From Cunninghamella blakesleeana (taxonomy: Eukaryota; Mucoromycota; Mucoromycetes; Mucorales; Cunninghamellaceae): a DNA stretch of 64,000 bases. The notes beneath the pieces were generated by a model. It saw only the letters and a list, made by a program, of their open reading frames with translations. It had not been told where the DNA came from and ran no database searches. Location: positions 372,001-436,000 of the forward strand of contig JAFCIZ010000008.1 in the NCBI GenBank assembly GCA_017871115.1, written 5' to 3'. Position 1 is the first letter of the stretch. Each line of letters starts with the position of its first letter. A program made the translations under genes and the position numbers. This document shows, one piece after another, positions 1 through 12,487 of the stretch.

Positions 1-1133
1 GTTTTCCTTCTAATACCTCTACAACATTACAAGAATGAGCACGACAAGGAGGAGGACAATCGCCAAAAGTACGAGGTCTTGACCATGTTAAAGTATCTAT
101 TGGTTAAAATAAATAATTAAAGAATAAAAAGAGGTATATTTCTATTATTATATAAATTTAACCTTTATTTTTTTTTTTATTTTTTTTATTACCCATATCT
201 AATATGTATAAATGGCTAAAAGTGGTCTTTTGATTACATCCACCAAATACATACATCATTTCCCCAATCATATTTGCAGTATGGGCACGTAAAGGTTTAG
301 AAGGCACTCTACCATAAGTAATTGTACGAGACCAATACATCCCAGCTGCAGGAGCAGGTGGATTAGAAGCAATCGTAGATGAGGATAATTCAATGGCCGC
401 TGCAGCATGATCAGTTAATTGATAATTTGATCTTTTTGATGAAGAATTTGGTTTATGAAATGTACTAGACGATGGCATGTGTCTTAAATGTGAAGAAGAA
501 TTTATTTTTGAATTATTATTATTAAGTGGATGATGAGTATGGTGAGCATGAATTTGTGGTGAAGTAGAAGACGAACCTGTTGTCGACTTTTGATTGGTAA
601 GATGAATAGGTTGAGGTATAGGTGAAGTAGCATTTTCTTTAGTATACCTAGGTCTTTCAATGGATACTTGTGATGATGCTAATATATTATAAATATTCAT
701 GTAAAAATAATGGGTAGCATTGCATTAATATATGCTATTTATCCATACCCTAATATACTTTTTTTTTTAAAAAAAAAAAACACGCTTTCATTTTCCCTAT
801 CATTTTTCTTTTTTTCACTCCTGTTATACATATATTTATATATATATATTCACCTTTTTAATAGTTTAGCCATAAAAGTAAATAATAATATTAATAATAA
901 AAGAAAAAAAACTTACTTTGCAAAGAAATAGAAGAAGTTGGATATTGAAGTTGGCGACGAGTTGGATCCATTGAATTTGATAATTGACGTGTAGGAGTAT
1001 TACTTTCTAAGGTCATAGTTGAAGATAAAGGTGTATTGGTAGAAGGATAGCGAGAGTTGGATCTATTATAATATTCTTCATCTAAAGGCGATTCATCTAA
1101 TGGTAAAGTGGGTGATTCAGGTCTATCTGCCAT
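1..1133 (-). CDS. Kelch-repeat protein, 5' part (gene runs off the window)
   Basis: Exons on the minus strand are 1133-917, 678-193 and 96 to beyond base 1; all junctions are GT...AG and keep frame (phase 1 at both). The first about 200 residues are low complexity (Ser/Thr/Asn/His-rich, e.g. HAHHTHH) and probably disordered. Kelch blades then begin: a segment ending YVFGG, a following strand LYILDM, and after the second intron a new blade DTLTWSRP...PPPCRAHS. Kelch propellers of this kind are protein-interaction scaffolds, in fungi often in cell polarity or signalling (family knowledge). The ATG at 1133 is the first in-frame one with coding-like sequence behind it; upstream is only a Tyr-coding microsatellite. 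The number of blades and any C-terminal domain lie outside the window, so the ortholog cannot be named. Confidence 0.8.
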
Positions 1134-1154
1134 GCTTAAATAATGATAATAGTA

Positions 1155-1187
<33 letters not shown>

Positions 1188-2271
1188 GGTATGTTTTATA
1201 TATAACAAGAGTGGTATCCAATAAGTGTTGTAATTAAAAAAGCCCGTATATAAAAAGATTTACAAATATATATATATACAATATAAAAAGAGTAAAGAAT
1301 AAAAAAAGAAAAAGAGAAACGTGAGCGATTTCTATATCAAGAAGAGTTGTTGTTTAAAGCATGGACTATATCTTTTCTCTCTTTACCTTTCATTGCTTAT
1401 AAAACTTGAACTTTCAGTAGACTGATTAAATGAGACTAATGAAGGTCGAATATTAGTCGAATACTTTATTGACATTATTATTGTCTATAAAAAGTAAACG
1501 AAAGTTTTAAAATAATAAAAAAAAAAAGTGAAAGAAAGAGAAAAAAAATCGAGGATGGAAAAAAAAAATGAATATAACCTTAATTTTTTTTTTAAAAAAA
1601 GGTTTAAATCTCAGCTTTTTATTTTAACCCAGAACTTAAAAACAAAGTTGTAAAAATATTCATTAAATATAATGATTCTTTATACTAAAATAATAACAAT
1701 GATATTAATAAAATAATATCGTAATGTTAATAAAAAAGGAAGAAACTAATTATTTGCTCCATTAATGTAACAAAAAATACCTAACTATGCACTAAAAATA
1801 TAAACATCTTTAGTAATACAAGTTAAAAGAGAGAAAAACTATATGCACTCTATTGTAGATCACTCATTTTTTTTTGAAAAAAGAAAAAATCGTTATCTAT
1901 TTAATTTAATAAAACAGCCCCTAATATGATCTGATTTTTTCACTCTATAGTTTTTCTTTTTCTTTTTTTTGTCGTATCAATAAATTGTATTATCATCCTT
2001 TATATATTGACCTTTTTTTTTAAAAAAAAATTGTTTGGAATCAAAAACTCTAATTACTAGGATTTGGTAAAAAAAAAAAAAGAGAGAGAGATCTCACTTT
2101 CTAAATATAGAATACAAAAAAAAAAAAAACTGAAAAACCTTGGGAAAAAAAAGGGAAGAAAAGGTAAAAAAAAATTCAATCACTTATTTTATGTAATTTA
2201 TATGTAAATTTAAAGATATATATATATATATATATGACCTAATCGAACCTTAATAGTTTTTATTTTATTTT
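1134..2271. other. Intergenic, AT-rich
   Basis: Spacer between the divergently read start of the kelch gene and the stop of the SWIM-domain gene. It contains a TAA/TAT microsatellite at about 1144-1188 and several T-run/A-run junctions (about 1585-1600, 2012-2029). No convincing coding frame on either strand. The kelch promoter must lie in its left half. Confidence 0.6.
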
Positions 2272-3025
2272 TTATGAAGGAAGTGTTTGAAGGAAAAGTA
2301 ATTCTGCAAACTTTTCTTCGTCCATATTAATACTAGGTGTAGCATAATCCAATGCATCATACAAAATACATGCTAAAATATGTTTGCACTACAGAAAAAA
2401 ATATTATATACCTTTATTTTATTTTATTCTACATCCCTCCTTTTTATTATAATTATTATTATTATCATTTACTTACAATTAAAGTGGATTGATCACATAT
2501 GACAGAGTGTAAAAACGACTTACACGGACAGTGACGAGGGGTTAAATAGCACAAGTAATATCCCCGTTTGTTAGTATCATCATCATCACCAACAATATCA
2601 TCGTGCTTCACTGTATTCTTCTTCTCAATCACCACAAAAATACTTCGTTTATTTTCTGTACCACAATTGACTTTTATTACTAAATAAAAAGAAAAGGTAA
2701 AAAAATAATAATATTGAATTAAAGAAAACAAGATATTGTATTCATTTTTCATAATGTATATATTATATTTTACCTGATTGAGTGTCAATTATATTTAAAG
2801 CATCTAATAAAGTACTGTTTAAAAGATTATGTAAAACACGAATATGATTTGAGGTTACTAAATAAAATAAAAAAACAAATATAAAATAATTAATATTTTT
2901 CTTTTTAAAAAAAAACAAACTCTTTATCTTTACTATTTTCATTATATATTACACTCTTTTGATTCTTTAATAGTTTTTATAATCTCTTCTAAAGTGGCAA
3001 TAGCTAATCCATGCCTTTGATTCAT
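2272..3025 (-). CDS. SWIM zinc-finger protein, SWS1/ZSWIM7-like
   Basis: Four exons on the minus strand (3025-2953, 2857-2774, 2679-2477, 2388-2272) join to 158 codons plus stop, with phases 1, 1 and 0. The SWIM signature CxC...CxH is complete: CPC at residues 103-105 and CKH at 121-123. The last intron falls exactly between the two halves. Length and the layout (short helical N-terminus, SWIM finger, helical tail ending LQTLPS) fit SWS1/ZSWIM7, which with a Rad51 paralog forms the Shu complex that promotes Rad51 filaments in homologous recombination (family knowledge). An insertion of Asp residues (GDDDD) precedes the finger. The start ATG is followed directly by a helix typical of the family. 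Assignment rests on the motif and overall length, not on a search. Confidence 0.78.
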
Positions 3026-4028
3026 GAAATTGTATTAAAAAATAAATTGATAGTGAATCAGAGAGAGAAAAAAATTGAGCGGCGCTGTTTAATTTTTTTA
3101 TAAAAAACCATTTTGGCCATTTTTTTAAAATTGGAAGTTGGTAAAGCTATGCTTTTGTTTAAAAAATAATATAAATATTATCGTTGATTAAACCATTAAT
3201 TTAGATGCTTTATAAAGTTTTAAAAAAAGAACTAATTGCTATTGTTTTTAAAAAAAAAAAAAAAACAAGCTTGTTCCTTATTCTATTAGTTGTCCATAAA
3301 ATTGTTAAAAAAGGATTATTTATGAGATTTTATAAACAAAGATATTTATACATGGTCAAGTAATAATTAGCTTTTTGTTTTATTTTAGGGTAATTTATAT
3401 TTACGGTTCACAAAAAAAATTGTTTTATTAAAGATACATTAATTATATTAAAAAAACGATCCAATCATTGAATTGTCATTGTAGGTAAAGCTATTCCAGT
3501 AGTATCACATAATAGTACCTATTGAAAAAAAAAATAGAAATTCAGTGGGTATCACAATCCGGTTAAAAAATCGATATATATATATATATATATCACCAAA
3601 TAGAATACAAGGATGTAATCAAGAGACGAACATTAATTCTTAAACCACGGCCTATTGTACGTTATGTAAAGAAGAATACACATAGGTGGCTATTGTCAAA
3701 GGCATGGGAAGCCTTCCAAGTTTAAAAATTAATCTGACCGGGAACTTATACCACAACCAAGTCCCAAAGATATAAGCTGCCTATTGTCAAATTGTCTTCA
3801 TACCAACTCCAAGTCAGGTTAAGATGAGAAATAAAAATAAAGTGTAAAAGAAAAAAAAACGTTCCTGTTAAAACGAAAAAAATAAAATAAAATTATCGGA
3901 AATTTTTTTTTGAAGATCTCAAGGGTTTTATTAACTTAATATAATTTAAACAACGCCATCCAATTTTCTGTTTTTTTGATTTGTAACCTTTTTTCTTATT
4001 TCGCGTCAAACTATTTCTTTTCATTGAT
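3026..4028. other. Intergenic, with a GC-box and a GC-richer repeated island
   Basis: A GAGCGGCGC box at 3077-3085 lies about 55 bases upstream of the SWIM gene ATG and stands out in A/T surroundings. Around 3590-3840 the base composition rises and the words cctattgt/ctattgtcaa recur at about 3650, 3690 and 3780; reading frames there contain stops on both strands. Nothing else recognisable. Confidence 0.45.
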
Positions 4029-6947
4029 ATGGACTATAAGCATCACTATAATGGAAAAGGTATATATATTTCCTATTTTTCAACATATCCTGCCGGTTTA
4101 TGGTATTATCCTAATTTTAAAGAAAAAGTGGATGAGGGAAAGCACCGATCCCTATCAGATAAAGCATTAAAAGCTACGTATAAATATGCATTAAAGACAA
4201 TTTACAATAATCCAGTAACCCCAGATAACGTCAAAAATCATATCAAAAAATTATATGCAAAGGCATGATTAATTTTATAACCGCTTTGTTATATTTTATT
4301 GAAGCTATTTAGAATATGATTACACTTTATTACAACTAATATTAATTATTTTACTTTTTTTTATTATTTTAGACTGACGACACCACTAGTATCATAAATC
4401 ATTATGGTGATATTGAAATTAATAACATAGAAATTGGTGACGATAATAATATTATTACTACAGTAAGTTCAATATCGACACAAAAATTTTCGAAATATAA
4501 GCAACAGAATACATAATGACTAATGTTTTCTTAATATAATTATATTTATTATTTTATATTCATGCAACTTTTATTTTATTTTTTTATTATATTAACATAA
4601 TATAGCTATATCATCATGATATTACGAAAGGTAAAAATAGTGGTGTTTTCGCGTTATTATCTTTCTATTACTTTTCTGACTTGTTCTTTATTTTCTTTTT
4701 TTCATTTTAGTGTTAATAGAAAAAACAAAGCAGCAAAAGCGGCGAGAAGAAGAAGAAGAAGAAGAAGAAGAAAAGAACCATGAAGTAATAGCTAACAATT
4801 ATTATGATTTTTAAATAATACTTATCAATTTGATTGTTTGTTAACAACACTGTTTTAATTTTAACTTTTTTACATTTATACAGCTGCCTGTCCATAATAA
4901 TATTAATCTATCAAGTGTGAGTAATTAGTTTTACATTTATTGGACTTAATATAAAAAGTGGCAATTTTTATTAACTTGGTTATTTTGGTTAATATATTTT
5001 AATTTCTTTATAGGATGATGAATATGATGAATTAAATCATTTAGGTAGTTTTTCCTCAATTGACGATACACCTACCCGTACTACAAGAACATTAGTTAAT
5101 ATTGATTCTAGTAATTATGATGACAGTGGATCTGAACATCTTGGAAAAGTAAGTAAAATACATCTTGAATGATATTGTGGTCGCAAGATCATTAATGAGC
5201 AGTTTTTTTTTTATTTGTTTGTTTTTATTTATTTATTTATTTTAACATTATATTTAGTGGATTATCAATGATTTCGATCTCTCAAAATATTTATTAAACT
5301 ACAGAAAAATTTCCATCTCTGACAATAACAATAAAACTCATAAAGAACTATCCATCTCAAGGCGCTTGTAAGTATATAAATCTCACATACACAATTAAAT
5401 TAATACTCCCTCTATTTTATTGGCCTTTAATAAAAAAAATTGCATAGGTCTATCCACCATATTTACTACTTTCCTACAAGTCAAAACAAATCTTGTACAA
5501 AGTATCTTTTAGATGAAGCGATTTTAAATAAAGTTTATCGCCAACTTATTTTTACTGATTACGATGTAATTTTATCTAAAGATATTACATTATGGGCTAC
5601 AAGTATTCAGGATGTAATTTTTTAACATTGTAATCTGCATACTTAAAAATTTAGTCTCATCTGTTTTACTTTATTACTTTTATTTTTATTTTTTTTAGAC
5701 ATTGAAAACTGGAAGTAGGTTTGATTTAGAATTAGAAATGGCCAATAATCTTGCAAATGCGGCAATAAAGAAGGATATTAACCTTATCATAGCCGCTCAC
5801 ATTTTAATAAATTTAACCCATACTTTTCTTCCTCAACGTGAATTAAACCATCATTCAGAAGATACATTTGTCCATGGATTCATATCACCATTCCTTAATC
5901 ATATATTTTCCAATGGCCACAACTTAGCCTGTTTTTGGTAATAACACTAACATATATATATATATATATAATAGCAATATAAATGTATTTATTATTTTTT
6001 AGTCGTTTTATAAAAATAGCTCTTTGAATTTTTTTATATTTAATGCTTATTCATAAATAATAGGGCCAATAAAGAACTTTCCTCTCACTCTTACTCATCA
6101 ACTACAACATCATCCATATCACCTGTATTCTCTAAATTATCAACTTCTCCTTCTTTTCCTTGTTCTTCTTCTTTTCTATCACGAAAACGAACATTTAACC
6201 AAAATTACAAACCTGATTTTACCGTTTATGCACCCCTTTTTGGATACAAATTCGACCTTTTTATAGTAGAAATTAAACCTCCCGGTTCAAGTTTGGCCAT
6301 ATATGATTTACCCAAAATAAGCTATGAAATGAAAGATATGCTGGATATATTAGTGGATCAAGATATGGAGAGACCCCAAGTATGTGGTTTATGGATCAAT
6401 GGTAAAAAGGATATAAAAAACAACTATTTGAGATAAATAATAACAGATATAAAAGTAATGGGTATATGTAAATCATAATTATTTATACTTTTCTTCTATT
6501 CCTTTTTCTAGGTTTTAAATGCAAAACATATATCATGGATCTCTGTTACAATGGCATTTACCGATTTATAGAATTAGATTCTTTTGAATTACCTAAAAGT
6601 ATAGGAGACCTTACCAAAATTCGCGATATTATGATGTCTTTGTTAAAAACCAAAGTAAGCTTCGATCCTTATTATTTATTACATCATAAACCAACTCTCA
6701 TTATTATTAGTATTAGTATTTTGGAAACTTATGTATATTATTTATTTATCTATTTTAGAATATTATCGAAACCACTAAAAATAATCTTCGAAAAATAATC
6801 ACTCTGAAAAACAATTCTTTAAGTCCATCGACAATGGATGTCAATTGGAATGTTATACCAAAGAAATATTGGAAAAGAGAAAACACAGGAAGAGATAAAA
6901 AAGTTAAAAAGTTAAAAAAAAATATATATATAAATAATAATAATTAA
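4029..6947 (+). CDS. PD-(D/E)XK-like protein of a family I remember as expanded in Mucorales
   Basis: Twelve exons: 4029-4262, 4373-4462, 4606-4630, 4711-4784, 4884-4916, 5014-5148, 5258-5367, 5448-5613, 5699-5937, 6064-6401, 6512-6654, 6759-6947; the sum is 591 codons plus stop and every phase closes. The first intron needs a GC donor (AAG|GCATGA); the others are GT...AG. The N-terminal third is acidic and Asn-rich with a run of nine Glu. The C-terminal third carries PDFTVY, then FDLFIVEIKPPG, i.e. the D...ExK arrangement of PD-(D/E)XK nuclease folds, followed by a segment (GFKCKTYIMDL, GIYRFIEL) that I recall from many unnamed Mucorales proteins. Function is unknown; nuclease activity is inference. 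Alternative: exon 1 belongs to a separate short ORF ending at the TGA at 4266-4268. Confidence 0.7.
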
Positions 6948-7796
6948 TGCATTCGTATCATTTAATAAAATATAAGAATAAAGTTAGTAATTTCTTTCAT
7001 TTTTATTATTTATCTTTTTTTCAATATTATTTTGTATTAATGACACTCATCCACTATTGCTCCTGATTCACTTAATTCAAGTATATTTTCTTTTTAATAT
7101 TTTTTTCCCCATCTTCAAAAAAACAAGAACAATAAAAAAACATATAATACATATTTTTTTTTTCATATTTTATCATCTTTTTTTTTTCTTATTAACGCAT
7201 TCCTATTAAAAAGTTAAGTGTAAATACTAAGAACATCCTATGCAACAACGTGATATTACTATATCCGGTAATTATATATATTTATTATTATTATTGTGTT
7301 CATTATTATTGTTGAAAAGTATTAACAAAATGATATGCAAATAAACAAAGGAAGAAAATTCGATAAAAAGGAGTCTATTATTTATTTATTATACATGTTT
7401 GTTTATATATATATATATATATATACTATATATTATTTTTTTCTTCTAATACCATAAAAATCCTTAAAACGCGAATAGAGTAAATTAACTAGGTTTCTTT
7501 TATTATTATGTATAAAATAATGAAAAACATTATATAATAAATGACTATATTACTATATATATATAAATACATATAAATAGCAAAGTGTAAATAACCATAT
7601 AAATCAGATATCTTTATAGACATACTTATATAGTAAGTAATAAAAAAAAGTAATGATTTTTAAATTCAATTGGCGACCTGTATCCTAAATTTTTTTTTGG
7701 CATAGATTTCCCTTTTTTAATAAAAAGGAAAAGTAGCCGAATTTTTTTTATTTTCTCTTCTCTTTTCTCTTTTATACTTTTTATTATAAAAAACAA
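6948..7796. other. Intergenic, AT-rich
   Basis: About 850 bases of almost pure A/T with TA dinucleotide runs near 7405-7430 and 7555-7565. The pyrimidine-rich stretch just before 7797 (tttctcttctcttttctc) resembles fungal promoter/leader tracts. No coding frame seen. Confidence 0.55.
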
Positions 7797-8106
7797 ATGG
7801 GTAAGAAGAAAGGAAGAAAACAGGGTAAAATAGCTTTGTCAATAGATAATGATGACCTAGCTACTTCCTCAACAAAGTCCTCTTGGTGGGAACGCATTCA
7901 AAAATGGTACCATACTAAATTAGTAGGGGAAAGAACACCACTCTTAATTAATGAAGATAAAGAAAAAAAGCATCGTCGTTTTAATATCAAGTATATCATT
8001 CTTTTACTTTGGTTGCTTACTATTTTCTTTATGAGCTTCATAATATATAAATTTTGGCATAAACTATTTGGTAAGCAACTTTAATAATCATAATAATAAT
8101 AATAAT

Positions 8107-8144
<38 letters not shown>

Positions 8145-10672
8145 CATTCCTCTAATAAATTAATCAATAAATGTTATTCCTTTTAAATATTAGATAATTC
8201 AAAGCAAAAGGTACCTAACAGTTCTGAAGAGTTTGTAATAAAGGCTCCTTCAGCAGAAAATACTCGTGAATATCTTAAAAAGTATACCTCTGAGGCCCAC
8301 TTGGCCGGTTCTGAAAGTGATTTACGTCAAGCACAATGGACCCGTGATAAGTTTAAAGAATTCGGTATTGATAGTCACCTTACTACTTATTATCCTATGT
8401 TAAATTATCCTGTATCTCATCGTTTAGCTATGATTTCCGGTCCTGAAGAATTTAGATATGAAGCCAAATTACGTGAAAATCCAATCTCAGAAGACGAATC
8501 TACTTTAAACCCAGATGTAGTACCTACTTTTCATGGTAAAATTAAAAAAAGATAAACTTTTTTTTAAAAAAATTAAAAGATTGATACTAAATTCTTTTCA
8601 ATCACTTCATGGCGATTATTATTATTATTACAGGTTATTCAAAGAATGGTACAGTTCAAGGTCGTGTTGTTTATGCAAATTTTGGTTCCTTGGATGATTT
8701 TCAATATTTAGTTGATAATGGTATCGAATTGAATGGCACTATTGCACTTGTTCGTTATGGAACTGCTGTTCGTGGTCTTAAATTAAGAGCTGCTTCAAAA
8801 TATGGGTGCATTGGTGCACTTATTTTTTCTGATCCTATCGATGATGGACCATACAATAAAGAGGAGCATGAAAATCCTGCTAAATCGTACCCTGAAGGCC
8901 CTTGGTAAATAATGACAAATACCAAAATAATAGCATATAAAGCAAAAAATAAATTGTTAATAGTTTAGCTAATGATACTATTTTATTTTATATTTTTATT
9001 GTATTATCATAATTAGGCGAACACCAAGTTCTGTCCAAAGAGGCTCTGTTTCCTATATATCATTATTATCAGGCGACCCCTTGACACCTGGATATGCTGC
9101 TACAAAAGATGCTCCTCGTATTAAGCCTGAAGATAGCCCTGGATTAACTGATATTCCTTCATTACCTATATCTTGGGAAGATGCTTTACCTTTATTAAAA
9201 GCAACTCAAGGTCACGGTGTTAATAGTAAGGATGATTGGAAAGGTGGATTGGAAGGTGTTGACTATTTTTCAGGTCCTACCTTAGGTGAAGTTATTTTAA
9301 CAAATCATATTGAAAATAAGGTTACTCCTATTTGGAACGTTATTGGTCGTATCAATGGTACTGAAGAACCTGATCGTGCCATTATCCTTGGTAATCATCG
9401 TGATGCTTGGGTTTATGGGGCTGTTGATCCAAGTTCTGGAAGCGCTGTATTGGTAAGCTTTTTCTTTTTTTATATAATATATATATAGATGCATGTACAA
9501 AATAATCTCAGAGTTCATTACTAATACATATTTATTCCTTTTATTATTTTTATTGTTATTTTTATATATAGCTTGAAATTGTCCGTGTGTTCGGTGAACT
9601 TTTAAAAACAGGATGGAAACCACGTCGTACAATTATTTTCGCTTCATGGGATGCTGAAGAATATGGATTTGTTGGATCAACAGAATGGGTAGAGGAACAT
9701 CGTGATTGGCTTAAAAAGGAAGGCTCAGTTTATGTTAATTTGGACGTTGCCGTAGCAGGACCTCATTTTGGAGCAGTTGCAACTCCATCTTTAAATCAAA
9801 TCTTATTTGAAGTGGCTCAACGTATTAAAGACCCTCATACTGGTGAAAGCATATTTGACGACTGGGTTAGAACTACCAACCCTTCTACTTCTTCTTCTGA
9901 ATCACCAGATAATATGATTGATATACAAAAAAAGAAAAAACATAATAAGAAAAAGGAATATACAGTATATCCAAAAGTAGGTACGTTGGGTTCAGGATCA
10001 GATTTTGTCGCCTTTTTAGATCACATTGGTATTGCAAGTATTGATCTAGGTTTTGCAGGAGACTATGGCGTCTATCATAGCAATTATGATAGCTTCCATT
10101 GGATGGAAAAATTTGGTGATCCTGGATTTCACTATCACGCCACAGCATCAAGTTTGATAGGTCATTTATTGTATCGTTTATCGAATGATCGAATTTTACC
10201 TATTCACCCTCATGACTATACTAAAGAACTATCGGTATATATAAAAGAAATTGAAACTTATGCCCAACAAGAATTCCAAGAATTAAAAGATGCTATCACA
10301 ACTCTATCTATTACCACAGAACAATTTGAAAAGGACTTGGCCCAATTACAAAACGATTTACAACTTTATAAAGATCAACAACAAGATATTGAATTGCCTA
10401 CTGAATTATTTTCTCAACTAAAAAAAGCCAACCACCGTCTAACCTATTTTGAACGTGGATTTATTGATCAAGAAGTAGGAATTCCTAGTCGTCCTTGGTT
10501 TAAGCATGTAGTCTTTGCTCCTTCTTTATGGGAAGGTTATGCTTCTCAAACATTCCCTGCTATTGTTGAAGCTGTCAATGACAAAAATTGTGCTCAACTT
10601 GAATTAGCTGTAAAACAAGCCGTAAAGCGTTTGGAAGAAGCCAATGCTATTTTAAACGACGATTACTATTAA
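7797..10672 (+). CDS. Glutamate-carboxypeptidase-II-like M28B membrane peptidase, copy A
   Basis: Exons 7797-8070, 8194-8535, 8634-8904, 9017-9452 and 9572-10672 give 807 codons. Type II membrane layout: basic cytosolic tail, one TM at about 65-85, protease-associated domain, M28 catalytic domain, helical dimerisation domain at the C-terminus. All five zinc ligands of the GCPII family are present with human spacing: H423 (GNHRDAW), D433, E471, D499, H610, plus the catalytic E470 (WDAEEYG). The tail has an acidic dileucine ERTPLL at 45-50, as in AP-3 cargo sent to the vacuole. Fungal relatives are Vps70 and Tre1/Tre2. Copy A has an extra Lys-rich insert around 9930-9960 just before PKVGTLGSG, absent from copy B. 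Substrate unknown; active metallopeptidase is likely. Confidence 0.93.
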
Positions 10673-11837
10673 AAAAAAAGAATTTATTAATTTATTAGCT
10701 ATAACAATTTTAATTATTTTATAATTATTAAATATTAAAGATATAAGTATAAATAAATAAATAAAATGTTTGTATTTTTATATATAATCCATAAAAAAAA
10801 AATATATGTATTTAACTAATCTTTATCAAAACGTAAAAAAATACATTTTTTCAATTATGCAGGGAAGTAGGGCTGCGATTAAAAAAATTAGAAATAAATT
10901 TTGAAAAGACCCTCTTTTTGCTCTACTATTATTAAAAGAAAAAAAAACAATCTCTTACCTTTCTTATTTTACCTTTATTTTAAATATTATTTTATAATCT
11001 ATTTTTTTAAATCTTTACTTCCTTTCTTTTTCTTAATCTATCGTTTTGCCTTTTTTTAATAATTTTCTCCCACTTTCTTTTATAAAAATATATAAACTTT
11101 CATCCGTACGTTTCTTAATAGCTTGACGGTTTTAATACTTTTTTTAACGCTATGTTTAAAGCTATTGAATAAACAAGAAATTATAACAACAACAATAATA
11201 AGCAAGCAAGTACAATCTATTTAACTATTTATTATTGAAAGATGTAATTATTCTTGTTTTCAATTTATTTGAAACGCCATATATAACCAAAGGTCACATT
11301 AATTATCAAAAGGTAAAAGGTATAATAAATATAAAGATCACCAAATTATTGTTTTCCCAATAAGTATCATAAGCTGTAAGTAAAATAAATAAAACTACTA
11401 TATACTCAAAATACTCAAAATACCCAAAAAACATATTTGTTAGTTTGTTTGATTTCGTGTACTTGTATCTTTCTTTATTTTTATTTTTTCAAATAGTTCT
11501 GAACCTAAAAGCAAGTTGTTTGTTACAAAAATTGATCCTCCTACTGATTTATTATTTATTCATTTTTTCTTTCATCGAAATCAATATTACAAATCACTCA
11601 GTTGGTCATATAAATGAACAATAAGGTATTTAAACATAAATATATAATTTTTGATAAATATATACATATATTCAAACACAAATAATTGCTATTTACTTTT
11701 TTTACCTTATACTTTTTTTTAATATATATAAATACTTGATAAGTCTTCGTATAACCAATCCAAAAAATAAAAAAATGAAAGGTGGTACAAGAAGCTTAAC
11801 TTGGATAGAAAAGCGGGTAAACTTATATTCACATAAA

Positions 11838-11899
<62 letters not shown>

Positions 11900-12487
11900 T
11901 TTATTATTATTAATATTAGTTTTCATTTTCTTAGTGTGATACCATTGTGAATTGTATTAAAAGGATGATGTCATTAATATAACATGAATGCTGTACAATA
12001 TCTAGTTAATGCTATCAAAGTAAGTATCATCAATTTTTTATTTATATGATGCAAAAATTGTACCATATTAAAAATAGAACACAAATATTTTTATTTTTTA
12101 TTTGCATTATTTCTTTCGCCACAAAATAAATATATATGATTGAATTTTGGATAACTCTAATACATATTTTTCATTCTATATACATGCATACATATATATA
12201 TATATGTACACTAATATAGATTTACTCTGAAAAATACTCAAGGCAATGTACATAAACCTGATATGAAATGGAATCCTAGTATTTACTGACCGATGGGCCG
12301 GGTAATTTGGTGATAACCTATTGCAGCATATATTTTCCTTAAAAGGGCGCTATCTATAAATCTATGTATAAATCTTATTTTTTTTTTTCCTTCCTTATTT
12401 AATTTTTTTTCCCTCAATTTTTTTCTTCCTCTTCTTCTTTTTTTTTTTATAAAAAATATTTTCTATTATTAAATCAAAACTTTAGGT
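10673..12487. other. Spacer between the tandem peptidase genes
   Basis: 1.8 kb, AT-rich. Holds the 3' end of copy A, an AC/AT microsatellite (11838-11895) and the promoter of copy B, with a pyrimidine tract right before 12488. A short ATG run at 11982-12018 ends in a perfect donor (AAAG|TAAGT context), but no partner exon was found. No supported gene. Confidence 0.55.
11838..11895. repeat. Compound microsatellite (AC)n(AT)n
   Basis: About 11 AC units run directly into about 17 AT units. It gives rise to spurious open frames on both strands. Confidence 0.95.

Noticed and set aside
3976..4170. Upstream ATG frame overlapping exon 1 of the PD-(D/E)XK-like gene
   Set aside because: Phe/Ile/Lys-rich in another frame; the 4029 frame continues through all later exons.
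9297..9632. Antisense frame across an intron of peptidase copy A
   Set aside because: Covers a conserved exon in reverse and an intron; no homology.
11702..11939. Frames on both strands
   Set aside because: Produced by the AC/AT microsatellite.
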